The notes beneath the pieces are model-generated. The model saw only the letters and a list, made by a program, of their open reading frames with translations, made no database searches and was not told the origin of the DNA. Both the position numbers and the translations under genes were made by a program. Shown piece after piece: positions 1 to 6,596 of a stretch of DNA of 10,538 nt; positions within the stretch are counted from its first letter, which is position 1; the number at the start of each line of letters is the position of its first letter. This DNA comes from Candidatus Neomicrothrix sp. UBA881 (GTDB lineage Bacteria > Actinomycetota > Acidimicrobiia > Acidimicrobiales > MedAcidi-G1), in the NCBI GenBank assembly GCA_002294285.1, contig DBFL01000017.1, forward strand, positions 1 to 10,538, in the 5' to 3' direction.

Positions 1-923
1 GGCGACAATTCCACATTGCTTAAACCTTCGACCACAGAATCAAGCGACAATCCGGCTACCAAACCTACAGCTGCAGACGCTAGCGCATTAGAAATCATTT
101 GTTCGCCAGCAATATTGAGTTTTACTTTGGCCTTACCCCAAGGGGTGTTCAGCAGGAATGAGGGTTTCAAGTTTTCATCGAATTTTGCAGAAGTGGCACG
201 TATCTCACCTAGATGCCCAAAAGTTATTGTTCTTGCACGAGTTCTGGGTGACTGTCTTGTCACCTCTTCCACATCAGCATTAAGTACAGCGCATCCCTCT
301 GGGGGTAGTCGATCCAGTATTTCCCCTTTCGTGTTCGATATTAAATCGATCGAGCCAAACACTTCAGTATGTGATTCAACAACAGTGGTAATGACACCAA
401 TATCCGGGTACACAATTTCACAAAGCTCTGCAATATTGCCTTCTCTGCGAGCTCCCATTTCCAATACCAAAAATTCAGGGTCATGCGGTGCACTTAGGAG
501 AGTTAAAGGAACACCTATCTCATTATTGTAAGAATTACGACTCGCGTGAACCTTTCCTTTCTGCCCTAAAACAGCTTTTGTCATATCTTTCACTGAAGTC
601 TTGCCTACTGATCCTGTTACACCGACAACTAGAGCATCAGTAGAAAAACGTGCTGCTTTACCTAAACTCTTCAACGCCGTCAATGTGTTTTCAACCCGTA
701 TGGATGTACCTTCTCTTGGTTCTTGTTGAGTCAAATAAGCAGCAGCACCTGATGCAACAGCCTCATCTATATAAGAATGACCGTCTCTTTCCGATATCAG
801 TGGCACAAAAAGACAACCTGGTTTAACCTGCCGCGAGTCTTGTGTGGCCCCTTCTACCTCCTTCTCGCCACCAAATAACTCACCAGATGTAATGCTTGCT
901 ATTTGAGAGGTGTTGAATTGCAT
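1..923 (-). CDS. murF: UDP-N-acetylmuramoyl-tripeptide--D-alanyl-D-alanine ligase (MurF), 3' part missing
   Basis: MurF is the cytoplasmic ATP-dependent ligase that joins D-Ala-D-Ala to the UDP-MurNAc-tripeptide, the last soluble step of peptidoglycan precursor synthesis. I translated the minus strand from ATG at 923; 307 codons are present before the window edge, against about 450 for the family, so the C-terminal domain is missing. Visible hallmarks are the N-terminal DSR motif (residues 29-31, followed by VKPGCLFVPL), the P-loop TGSVGKTS (103-110), NNEIGVPL (133-140), EMGA (155-158), His185 with nearby FGS, and Lys199 in the position of the carbamylated lysine. In the usual G-x-H-N-x-x-N-A-L-A motif this protein reads GEQMISNALA (273-282), with Gln for the usual His. 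No strong ribosome site precedes the ATG, and the start was chosen because the DSR motif falls at the normal distance. It lies 78 bases after phnE on the same strand and may be co-transcribed with the phn genes. The family call is very secure. Confidence 0.95.
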   Translation of the reverse strand, partial: MQFNTSQIASITSGELFGGEKEVEGATQDSRQVKPGCLFVPLISERDGHSYIDEAVASGAAAYLTQQEPREGTSIRVENTLTALKSLGKAARFSTDALVVGVTGSVGKTSVKDMTKAVLGQKGKVHASRNSYNNEIGVPLTLLSAPHDPEFLVLEMGARREGNIAELCEIVYPDIGVITTVVESHTEVFGSIDLISNTKGEILDRLPPEGCAVLNADVEEVTRQSPRTRARTITFGHLGEIRATSAKFDENLKPSFLLNTPWGKAKVKLNIAGEQMISNALASAAVGLVAGLSLDSVVEGLSNVELS

Positions 924-1001
924 ATCTACATTCTTTCAGCAGCAGGTAAGACAGTGGGGTCACTTGCGAATTATCTTTTGTAGGCATAGGTTCAATGACT
1001 A

Positions 1002-2768
1002 TCAGATAATTTTTCGTCTTATCCACGTAGCAATAATTTCCACTAGATAAACAACAACGAAGATACAGAAAATTATTCCACCAAGTGTTTCAAAATAGAG
1101 TCTTTTTGCTGCACTCATTAGCAAGAAGCCGATTCCACCACCTCCGACAATTCCTAAAATAGTTGAGCTTCTAATTGCAACGTCTAGAAGGTATAAGGAA
1201 TTACTGACCATAGATGGGGCAACTTGCGGCAATACCCCAGTAACAGACTCTTGAAGTCTGTTTGCTCCCGTGGAGTTGACACCATCTCTAATTCCTTGGC
1301 GGGCTTCTTCGATAGAATCAGCGAAAAGTTTTGTGATGAATCCAAACATTCCTATTGCTAAAGCCAAAGTTCCGGTTTTTGGACCGGGACCAATTGCTGC
1401 TACGAAAACTACTGCCACAACCAACTCTGGTACGCATCTGACAAGTAGCATAAAAAATCGTGAAATTAAATATACAAGCCTTCCTGGGGCTGTGTTGCTG
1501 GCAGCAAGAAAAGAAAAAGGCACCGCAAATAACAAAGCTATTCCAGTAGCTGCTAAACCAATTGCGATCGTGTCGACCATGTCGCTGAAAATTCTGTCTG
1601 TAAACCATGACCAATCATTGGGTGTAAGCCTTGCTATGAAACTTGGGAGTTTTTGACTTCCGTTTACTATTTTGCTGGCAGCAATGTCAGGAATAACTAT
1701 CGAAAATATGAGAAGAATAAAGAAAATTAAACCCACAGAATTGACTTTGACTCTTTCTCGAGTCCAAGGAGGAGTAAGTGTTCTATCTGCATGGTTACGC
1801 GTTTTCAATTTTGGCTCATTTGAAGATTTACTTATCATCCAATCTGCGACTTTTTTGCCAGGTCGTGCCTGATCTCCGAAAAACAAATCGAGAAACTTAC
1901 TGGGCTTTCCAGGCAATTTGGTCTCAGTCTTTCCTAGAAGTGCATGTCGTGTAATTGCTGAAAGTATCTCTAGGAGAATTACTAAAACAACAATGAGAAT
2001 CGTAATTCCAAGCATTTCCTGGTACCTAAGACTTCCTGCATAGCCGCGTAAAATAAGTCCTATTCCTCCGGCTCCAACCCACCCAAGGATTGGAGCTGAC
2101 CTGAAATCAATTTCAAGACGATAAAGAGAAATAGAAATAACTGTTGGAACCATTTGACTCCAAACGCCTGTATACAAATCTTGTAAAGGTCCTGCTCCTG
2201 TAGCAACTACACCTTCACGAGGTCCAGGATCAATCTCCTCTGCCGCATCTGTTATTAACTTGCCAATCATGCCTATTGAGTGGATTCCGATAGCTAGCAA
2301 CCCTGGAAGAACCCCTATTCCATAAAGGCGTACAAAACAAATGGCGAATACTAAAGCAGGGGTTGCTCTGGAGAAAACGATTATGGCGCGAGCAAGTGCA
2401 CGTACTGGAGCAAAAGGCATGAGATTACGGGCAGAAAGAAGCCCGAGAGGAACACCAAGAACAATACCTAAAGCAGTTCCAGCGAAAGCAATGAAAAATG
2501 TGTCTAAAGCAGCTTTCGTTATGACTGTAAAATCTTCACTTGGAATAAAAGGAGGCACCATACGCGACAAAAGATTCCGAGTTTCAGGCCATCCTTCAAA
2601 TATTTCTACAATTCCTCCGACTGAAAGATCCACCCTGCTTATTGACCATACAAAGAGTCCAAAAATAGCTAAGAGGGAGAACCATATTTGACCCCTTTGA
2701 AGTGTCCATGGTTTAGATACTTTTTCCGGATGAGACACTTTTATTTTTCCTAAATTAGAACTATTCAT
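1002..2768 (-). CDS. phnE: Fused two-domain phosphonate/phosphite-type ABC transporter permease (PhnE-PhnE)
   Basis: This integral membrane subunit forms the import channel of a PhnCDE-type transporter for phosphonates, phosphite or related oxyanions. At 588 residues it is about twice a normal PhnE, because two permease units are fused in one chain. The first core spans roughly residues 80-275 and the second 390-585, joined by a charged cytoplasmic linker (about 276-340) and a further membrane segment (345-360). Each half carries its own EAA-type coupling loop (177-199 EEIDPGPREGVVATGAG...; 487-509 EEARQGIRDGVNSTGAN...) and the glycine-rich motif typical of PhnE (GAGGIG 232-237; GGGGIG 542-547). 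The halves have diverged, so the pore is a pseudo-heterodimer. The ATG at 2768 lies 18 bases after the phnC stop codon, with no clear Shine-Dalgarno sequence, which suggests translation coupled to phnC. The family call is secure; the true substrate cannot be read from the sequence. Confidence 0.93.
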   Translation of the reverse strand: MNSSNLGKIKVSHPEKVSKPWTLQRGQIWFSLLAIFGLFVWSISRVDLSVGGIVEIFEGWPETRNLLSRMVPPFIPSEDFTVITKAALDTFFIAFAGTALGIVLGVPLGLLSARNLMPFAPVRALARAIIVFSRATPALVFAICFVRLYGIGVLPGLLAIGIHSIGMIGKLITDAAEEIDPGPREGVVATGAGPLQDLYTGVWSQMVPTVISISLYRLEIDFRSAPILGWVGAGGIGLILRGYAGSLRYQEMLGITILIVVLVILLEILSAITRHALLGKTETKLPGKPSKFLDLFFGDQARPGKKVADWMISKSSNEPKLKTRNHADRTLTPPWTRERVKVNSVGLIFFILLIFSIVIPDIAASKIVNGSQKLPSFIARLTPNDWSWFTDRIFSDMVDTIAIGLAATGIALLFAVPFSFLAASNTAPGRLVYLISRFFMLLVRCVPELVVAVVFVAAIGPGPKTGTLALAIGMFGFITKLFADSIEEARQGIRDGVNSTGANRLQESVTGVLPQVAPSMVSNSLYLLDVAIRSSTILGIVGGGGIGFLLMSAAKRLYFETLGGIIFCIFVVVYLVEIIATWIRRKII

Positions 2769-2786
2769 CGTTTTTAAAATTCAACG

Positions 2787-3656
2787 TCATGAAGGTGAAT
2801 CTTCAAATGTTTCTAAATACTCACCAGTTTTATCTCCCTCAGGATCAAGTTGTTGATAAACGACCATGACATCGTCTTGAGACAAAGATTCGTCTACAGG
2901 GGTGTCGAGAACAATTTTTCCTGAGCGAAGACCAATTAAACGATTTGCCCAACCCAAAGCTAAATCCACCTGATGGAGGCTGCAAAGCACAGTTATATCG
3001 TCTTCGATGCAACATTGAACGAGCAGGTCCATCACTTGGCCTGATATTTCAGGATCCAGTGAAGCTACCGGTTCATCAGCTAAAACGATTTGAGGCTTCT
3101 GCATAAGAGTGCGGGCAATAGCCACTCTTTGTTGCTCTCCGCCCGAAAGAGTATCAGTCCTCTGCCAAGCTTTATCAGCTAGTCCAACTCTCTCTAGCTG
3201 ATCTATGGCTTCAGATCTCATGTTTTTTGAATACATGAGTGCACTAAGTCTGGGGCCCCATATGCGACCTAAAGCTCCGCTTAATACATTTTCTATACAA
3301 GTAAGTCTCCCCACAATGTTGAATTGTTGAAATACAAAACCTACATCGCGCCTTAGGCTCCTAAGCTCTTTTCGGGTTAAAGAGGAAACGTCCTTCCCGA
3401 GAACACTTGTTGAACCTTCTGTGGGTAAATGAAGACCGTTCAAATGCCGAAGCAAAGTCGATTTACCTGATCCCGATAAACCTATTATGACAAGCAACTG
3501 TCCTTTGGGTACTTCGAAAGAAACTCCATCAAGAGCTTTTATTCTTCCATTATCGAATGTCTTAACTAGGTCTAAAACTTCGACTGCGTTCTTCTCTGGT
3601 GTTGTGGAACCTTCTTGTTCCACAACACCAGAGATTGAACTACTTCCAGAATTCAT
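2787..3656 (-). CDS. phnC: Phosphonate/phosphite-type ABC transporter ATP-binding protein (PhnC)
   Basis: This is the cytoplasmic ATPase that powers the PhnD-PhnE importer. All ABC motifs are intact in 289 residues: Walker A GLSGSGKST (59-67), Q-loop FQQF (109-112), signature LSGGEQQR (170-177), Walker B VLADEP (191-196), D-loop SLD (199-201) and the switch histidine H228. The segments TFDNGRIKALDGVSFEV (33-49) and LLRHLNGL (68-75) are characteristic of PhnC. The conserved core begins near Val25, so there is an N-terminal extension of about 24 residues encoded largely by a perfect inverted repeat (3593-3634). The ATG at 3656 is 25 bases past the phnD stop and lacks an obvious ribosome site. 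I see no better start in frame; a GTG at codon 12 lies inside the stem itself. A C-terminal acidic tail (about 270-289) is also present. The family call is secure; the exact start is moderately sure. Confidence 0.94.
   Translation of the reverse strand: MNSGSSSISGVVEQEGSTTPEKNAVEVLDLVKTFDNGRIKALDGVSFEVPKGQLLVIIGLSGSGKSTLLRHLNGLHLPTEGSTSVLGKDVSSLTRKELRSLRRDVGFVFQQFNIVGRLTCIENVLSGALGRIWGPRLSALMYSKNMRSEAIDQLERVGLADKAWQRTDTLSGGEQQRVAIARTLMQKPQIVLADEPVASLDPEISGQVMDLLVQCCIEDDITVLCSLHQVDLALGWANRLIGLRSGKIVLDTPVDESLSQDDVMVVYQQLDPEGDKTGEYLETFEDSPS
3593..3634. repeat. Perfect 18-bp inverted repeat (stem-loop) inside the 5' end of phnC
   Basis: The arms TCTCTGGTGTTGTGGAAC (3593-3610) and GTTCCACAACACCAGAGA (3617-3634) are exact reverse complements separated by 6 bases. 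In the phnDCE mRNA this folds into an 18-pair stem with an AAGAAG loop, covering about codons 8-22 of phnC and starting about 47 bases after the phnD stop. No U-tract follows on either strand, so it does not look like a simple intrinsic terminator. Two roles fit: an RNA structure that protects the phnD 3' end and lowers phnC/phnE output (as REP stems do after malE), or a small palindromic element inserted in frame. The repeat is seen directly; the function is inference. Confidence 0.9.
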
Positions 3657-3681
3657 AAATATTTGTTACTAATCTTGCTTA

Positions 3682-4701
3682 TTAGTCACACTTGCTGGCT
3701 TTAGTGACCTCACAGACCTTTCGAATTCCATCATAGAACGAATCTGACTTCGCTATATAGCCCCAATCATCTCGGAAGCTGCAAGTGTTTTCCTCAGGTG
3801 TTCCTGTGCAGTAACCATTGGCAAGTGCATAGTCAACATTCGCTTTGGTGTTCAATACTTCTTTGAACTTAGCGATGAAATCTGCTGGAAGAGTTGCAGT
3901 GTTTATAGCAGTAGGCGGGCTTGCTATGTACTCTGTCTTCCAAATAATTCGAACATCTGCATTTTCAGGATTCTGATCATCGTCCCCAACATCATCTATG
4001 ACTCCGTTAATGTCGCCTCCTTTGACAAGGATTCCAGGACCTCCGTCTTTGTTAACAAAGAAAACATCAGCGGCAAATCCTGCGTCACAATCTCCATTAA
4101 CGACACTCAAAACTGCGACATCGTGGCCTCCTGCAAAAATAGGGTCTATGTCAGTTGAGGTCTCTGATGGGTCCATGCCTGCTGACAATAGTCCTTCTGA
4201 TGGGAATAGGAATCCTGAAGTTGAACCAGGGTCAACAAAACACACTTTTTTACCACGTAGATCATCAATTCCATTTACGTCACTACCCGGTTTTGTGACT
4301 AGGTAGCTTCGATATCCCGGTATCGCGTCCGGTCCATCTACTAACACCCCTGCTACATCCAACTTCGCCCCTGTTTGTGTGGCGAGAACATAGGAGAAAC
4401 CTCCGAATTGAGCTGCATCTACACGTCCTGCTATGAGGCCCTCAATAAGTCCTGCATATTCAGAAGCTTCGAAAAAATCGATCTCTTCTAATCCGTCTAT
4501 TTCATCCTTGAGAATTGACATCGTAGTGTCATACAAAGTTGCTAATTCACCGGCATCTTCTGCTGGAACAGCTCCAAAAGTTATCTTGCTTGGCCAAGCC
4601 GAACTATCATCATCTGATCCGCAGGCACTAGTGACTGCGGTCAACATGAATAAGCTCAATGCTACGGCAAGCATTCTTTTAAATGAAAGGTTTCTTTTCA
4701 T
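3682..4701 (-). CDS. phnD: Phosphonate/phosphite-type ABC transporter substrate-binding lipoprotein (PhnD)
   Basis: This is the extracytoplasmic binding protein that captures the ligand and delivers it to PhnE. I take ATG at 4701 (339 residues), not the upstream in-frame ATG at 4749: the 4701 start has a strong AGGGGGAG ribosome site four bases away, it begins directly with a signal peptide (basic MKRNLSFKR, hydrophobic 10-26), and the 4749 start would lie inside the predicted promoter. A lipobox-like TSAC places the lipidated cysteine at residue 27, followed by an acidic GSDDD spacer. PhnD family traits are EYAGLIEGLIAGRVDAAQFG (81-100), SYVLA (103-107), GYRSYLV (129-135), DLRGKKVCFVDPGSTSGFLFP (147-167) and GGHDVAVLSV (191-200). 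Six more cysteines (154, 205, 298, 307, 330, 338) are unusual and could form disulfides. It is the first gene of the phnDCE operon. The ligand (phosphonate, phosphite, hypophosphite or phosphate) is undetermined. Confidence 0.94.
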   Translation of the reverse strand: MKRNLSFKRMLAVALSLFMLTAVTSACGSDDDSSAWPSKITFGAVPAEDAGELATLYDTTMSILKDEIDGLEEIDFFEASEYAGLIEGLIAGRVDAAQFGGFSYVLATQTGAKLDVAGVLVDGPDAIPGYRSYLVTKPGSDVNGIDDLRGKKVCFVDPGSTSGFLFPSEGLLSAGMDPSETSTDIDPIFAGGHDVAVLSVVNGDCDAGFAADVFFVNKDGGPGILVKGGDINGVIDDVGDDDQNPENADVRIIWKTEYIASPPTAINTATLPADFIAKFKEVLNTKANVDYALANGYCTGTPEENTCSFRDDWGYIAKSDSFYDGIRKVCEVTKASKCD

Positions 4702-4705
4702 TAAA

Positions 4706-4713
4706 CTCCCCCT
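4706..4713 (-). promoter_or_regulatory. Ribosome binding site of phnD
   Basis: The minus strand reads AGGGGGAG, four bases (TTTA) before ATG at 4701. It is by far the best Shine-Dalgarno match on this strand and decides the phnD start. It also implies that PhnD is translated far more strongly than PhnC and PhnE, neither of which has a visible site. Confidence 0.8.
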
Positions 4714-4735
4714 AAATAATCTGAGTGATTCCACT

Positions 4736-4762
4736 ATTATTCGTTGCAATTATTTATGTCAA
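4736..4762 (-). promoter_or_regulatory. Predicted sigma-70-type promoter of the phnDCE operon
   Basis: On the minus strand a perfect -35 box TTGACA (4757-4762) is followed by AATAAT (4736-4741, five of six matches to TATAAT) with a short 15-base spacer; TAATAG at a 17-base spacer is a weaker alternative. Transcription would begin near 4727-4730, leaving a leader of about 25-30 bases that contains the strong phnD ribosome site. I could not find a convincing Pho-box direct repeat next to it, so control by phosphate limitation is not shown by sequence. Confidence 0.6.
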
Positions 4763-4844
4763 ACCCTGAAAAAATGTTTCCAATTATTTTCTGTTTTACT
4801 TTTCATGCCATCACAAAACATGCTATTTCTCCTAACATGTCAAA

Positions 4845-5924
4845 ATGAGCTCAAAGAACTGTCTTATTGTTCTTTTCGGTGGTCAGAGTGCTGAGCATTA
4901 CGTTTCGTGTGTTTCAGCCCGCCATGTTATTGAGGCTGCTAATCCTGAACTGTATGACGTCATACCAGTGGGTATCGACAGAAATGGAGATTGGCACCTG
5001 GCTGAAAAGGCTATTGAAGATCTCGGAACTGGCGATCTCGGGAACGCCCTAGAACCAGCTGGTCCGATGTGGAATCCCATGACAGAATTAGGCAATACCT
5101 CTGCTCAAAAAACTGTTGTTTTTCCTTTACTCCATGGTCCACTCGGTGAAGATGGAACAATTCAAGGACTTCTGGAAGTTATGGATGTGCCATATATAGG
5201 AAGTGGGGTCTTAGGATCCGCTCTCGCTATGGACAAAATTGCCACAAAGGAAATCCTTACCCACCACAAGATCCCACAAGCTAGTTATAGAAGTGTGGAC
5301 TCAAAACTTTTTGAACATTTGAACACCGACGGCTTGAACTCCTTATTTTCAGAGTTGTTTGAAGAATTAGGATCAACAATCTTTGTGAAACCGGCCAACT
5401 TAGGCTCCTCTGTGGGCGTATCCAAAGCCTATGACCACGAGTCATTACACAAAGCCCTTGAAATGGCTTTTTCCTACGACGAATGGGCTGTCGTTGAAGA
5501 AGCCATTGAAGGAAGAGAAATTGAACTCTCTGTCTTAGGTGACCTAGTTCCACAAGTCTCCACACCTGGCGAAATAAGACCTATGGGTGATTTTTATGAC
5601 TATGCAGAAAAATACCAAAATGACAGCGCTGAATTGATCGTCGACCCAGACATTGAGGCTGAAATTGTTTCAGATCTTCAACAGTTATCAGCCAGCGCTT
5701 TCTTAGCTTTGCGTTGTTCGGGTATGGCGAGAGTTGATTTTTTCCTCCACTCTGAAAGAGGCCCGATACTTAATGAGGTTAATACAATTCCAGGTTTTAC
5801 CCCTATATCTATGTATCCAAGACTTTGGGAACAAGTCGGACTTTCTTACTCTGCTCTCGTGGACCGTCTTGTCGATATAGCCTTAGAAAGACATTCACGC
5901 AAAAGACGCAATACCGCTATTTAG
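4845..5924 (+). CDS. ddl: D-alanine--D-alanine ligase (Ddl)
   Basis: This ATP-grasp enzyme of the cytoplasm makes D-Ala-D-Ala, the dipeptide that MurF (encoded at the left end of the window) attaches to the cell-wall precursor. At 359 residues it is full length. Motifs seen are VLFGGQSAEHYVS (9-21, with the substrate-binding Glu17), HGPLGEDGTIQG (97-108), PYIGSGVLGSALAMDK (116-131), FVKPANLGSSVGVSKA (180-195), EGREIELSVLGD (222-233), the omega loop FYDYAEKY (250-257) and RVDFF...LNEVNTIPGFTPISMYP (296-325), which includes metal-binding residues. Tyr257, matching E. coli DdlB Tyr216, predicts a true D-Ala-D-Ala rather than D-Ala-D-lactate ligase. ATG at 4845 has no purine-rich ribosome site; a TGCTATTTC stretch (4821-4829) may be an extended -10, implying a very short leader. 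A four-codon mini-ORF (4837-4848) ends over this start codon. The gene is divergent from phnD and converges on the TetR gene with an 8-base overlap. Confidence 0.96.
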   Translation: MSSKNCLIVLFGGQSAEHYVSCVSARHVIEAANPELYDVIPVGIDRNGDWHLAEKAIEDLGTGDLGNALEPAGPMWNPMTELGNTSAQKTVVFPLLHGPLGEDGTIQGLLEVMDVPYIGSGVLGSALAMDKIATKEILTHHKIPQASYRSVDSKLFEHLNTDGLNSLFSELFEELGSTIFVKPANLGSSVGVSKAYDHESLHKALEMAFSYDEWAVVEEAIEGREIELSVLGDLVPQVSTPGEIRPMGDFYDYAEKYQNDSAELIVDPDIEAEIVSDLQQLSASAFLALRCSGMARVDFFLHSERGPILNEVNTIPGFTPISMYPRLWEQVGLSYSALVDRLVDIALERHSRKRRNTAI

Positions 5925-6534
5925 TTTGTAAGTATTCAGGGTCAAGAGAAACCCTCAAAAATCTTATTAACTCACGGCGTCTTACTGTTATCGGACGAAG
6001 AGCTTGTTCTATACCCGCAGTTCTTAAGACTTCAATCTCTGTTGCCAAACCAACTACTGTTGAATAAGCACTCAAGAGAACTAATCTGGGATCTGTCCGG
6101 CGCATTCTCCCAATTTCCATCTCCGACTGCATCCAAAAGATTGCACGATCCATAAGTGGAGTCATCAGGGTTTTTAGTCTTTCTGATCCTACAGATCCAG
6201 GTCTACTAACCTCTCTCAAAAGCCCCAATAACAATGGCTCTCGCAGGGCAAGACGAAAAATCATTCTGGCTAAAGCTTCTATTCTTTCCCATCCTTTTAA
6301 TTCACCGTTCAAAACTTCCTCAATAGAAGTGATTAAGTTCTCTGCTGCCCTTTCAACCACAGCATTTAGCAAACCTTTCTTTGTTGCAAAGTGATAAAGA
6401 ATAGTTTGTTTTCTTATATCTAAAGACTCTGCAATGGCATCTAAAGAAGTCGCATCAAAGCCAGAAGTGCTAAACGATGACAGCGCTGCATCAAGAATTC
6501 TTTCTTTTGTACCGATTTTTTCGATTTTTTCCAT
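5917..6534 (-). CDS. TetR-family transcriptional regulator
   Basis: This is a one-component DNA-binding regulator, usually a repressor released by a small hydrophobic ligand. Its 205 residues are typical for the family. The N-terminal helix-turn-helix is clear: TKERILDAALSSFSTSGFDA (9-28), then TSLDAIAESLDIRKQTILYHF (29-49) with the family's recognition-helix pattern, and KKGLL (52-56). The rest (about 60-200) is an all-helical ligand/dimer domain with little family-wide conservation, so the ligand cannot be read off. The gene is divergent from the reductase operon, and the 62-base gap contains two perfect palindromes that should be its operators, so it very probably represses both itself and that operon. 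The neighbours suggest an acyl or hydroxy-acid type ligand (inference). The ATG at 6534 lacks a strong ribosome site but gives the standard distance to the HTH. The end overlaps the ddl stop by 8 bases in convergent orientation. Confidence 0.93.
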   Translation of the reverse strand: MEKIEKIGTKERILDAALSSFSTSGFDATSLDAIAESLDIRKQTILYHFATKKGLLNAVVERAAENLITSIEEVLNGELKGWERIEALARMIFRLALREPLLLGLLREVSRPGSVGSERLKTLMTPLMDRAIFWMQSEMEIGRMRRTDPRLVLLSAYSTVVGLATEIEVLRTAGIEQALRPITVRRRELIRFLRVSLDPEYLQTK

Positions 6535-6551
6535 AAAACATCGTTTCTTGT

Positions 6552-6567
6552 CTTACCAATTGGTAAG
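6552..6567. promoter_or_regulatory. Operator palindrome 1 for the TetR regulator
   Basis: CTTACCAATTGGTAAG is a perfect 16-bp palindrome, 17 bases upstream of the regulator's start codon. It shares both 6-base half-sites (CTTACC/GGTAAG) with the second palindrome and differs only in the central four bases. Size and symmetry are normal for a TetR dimer site. The assignment to this regulator rests on position and symmetry. Confidence 0.85.
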
Positions 6568-6572
6568 TTTAA

Positions 6573-6588
6573 CTTACCATATGGTAAG
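6573..6588. promoter_or_regulatory. Operator palindrome 2 for the TetR regulator
   Basis: CTTACCATATGGTAAG is a second perfect 16-bp palindrome, five bases after the first and centred 21 bp from it, two helical turns. It ends eight bases before the ATG of the reductase gene, so a bound dimer would block transcription start or early elongation. The inner half-sites with the spacer form a third palindrome (GGTAAGTTTAACTTACC, 6562-6578), so the whole 37-bp block 6552-6588 is nearly symmetric around 6570. Confidence 0.85.
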
Positions 6589-6596
6589 TGATAACA

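Noticed and set aside
16..531. 171-residue plus-strand reading frame at the left end
   Set aside because: It lies wholly opposite murF, whose protein shows all family motifs; the plus-strand product has low-complexity Ser/Pro-rich sequence and no recognisable domain.
969..1011. AT-rich inverted repeat AATTATCT (969-976) / AGATAATT (1004-1011) at the phnE stop, possible terminator before murF
   Set aside because: Only 8 pairs of mostly A-T with a 27-base loop and no clean U-tract; too weak to call a terminator. Nothing else is visible in the 924-1001 gap.
4702..4749. Longer PhnD starting at ATG 4749
   Set aside because: It would add 16 residues before a normal signal peptide, begin inside the predicted promoter, and ignore the strong ribosome site for ATG 4701.
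4781..4810. Possible Pho box between phnD and ddl (CTGTTTTAC...TTTTCATG) and a repeated CAATTATTT (4747 and 4781)
   Set aside because: The half-sites do not match the 11-bp spaced CTGTCAT repeats, and the CAATTATTT copies are 34 bp apart in AT-rich DNA, so no regulator can be assigned.
6588..6596. GTG at 6588 as start of the reductase
   Set aside because: It adds only three residues, its first base is the last base of operator 2, and an ATG follows nine bases later in frame.
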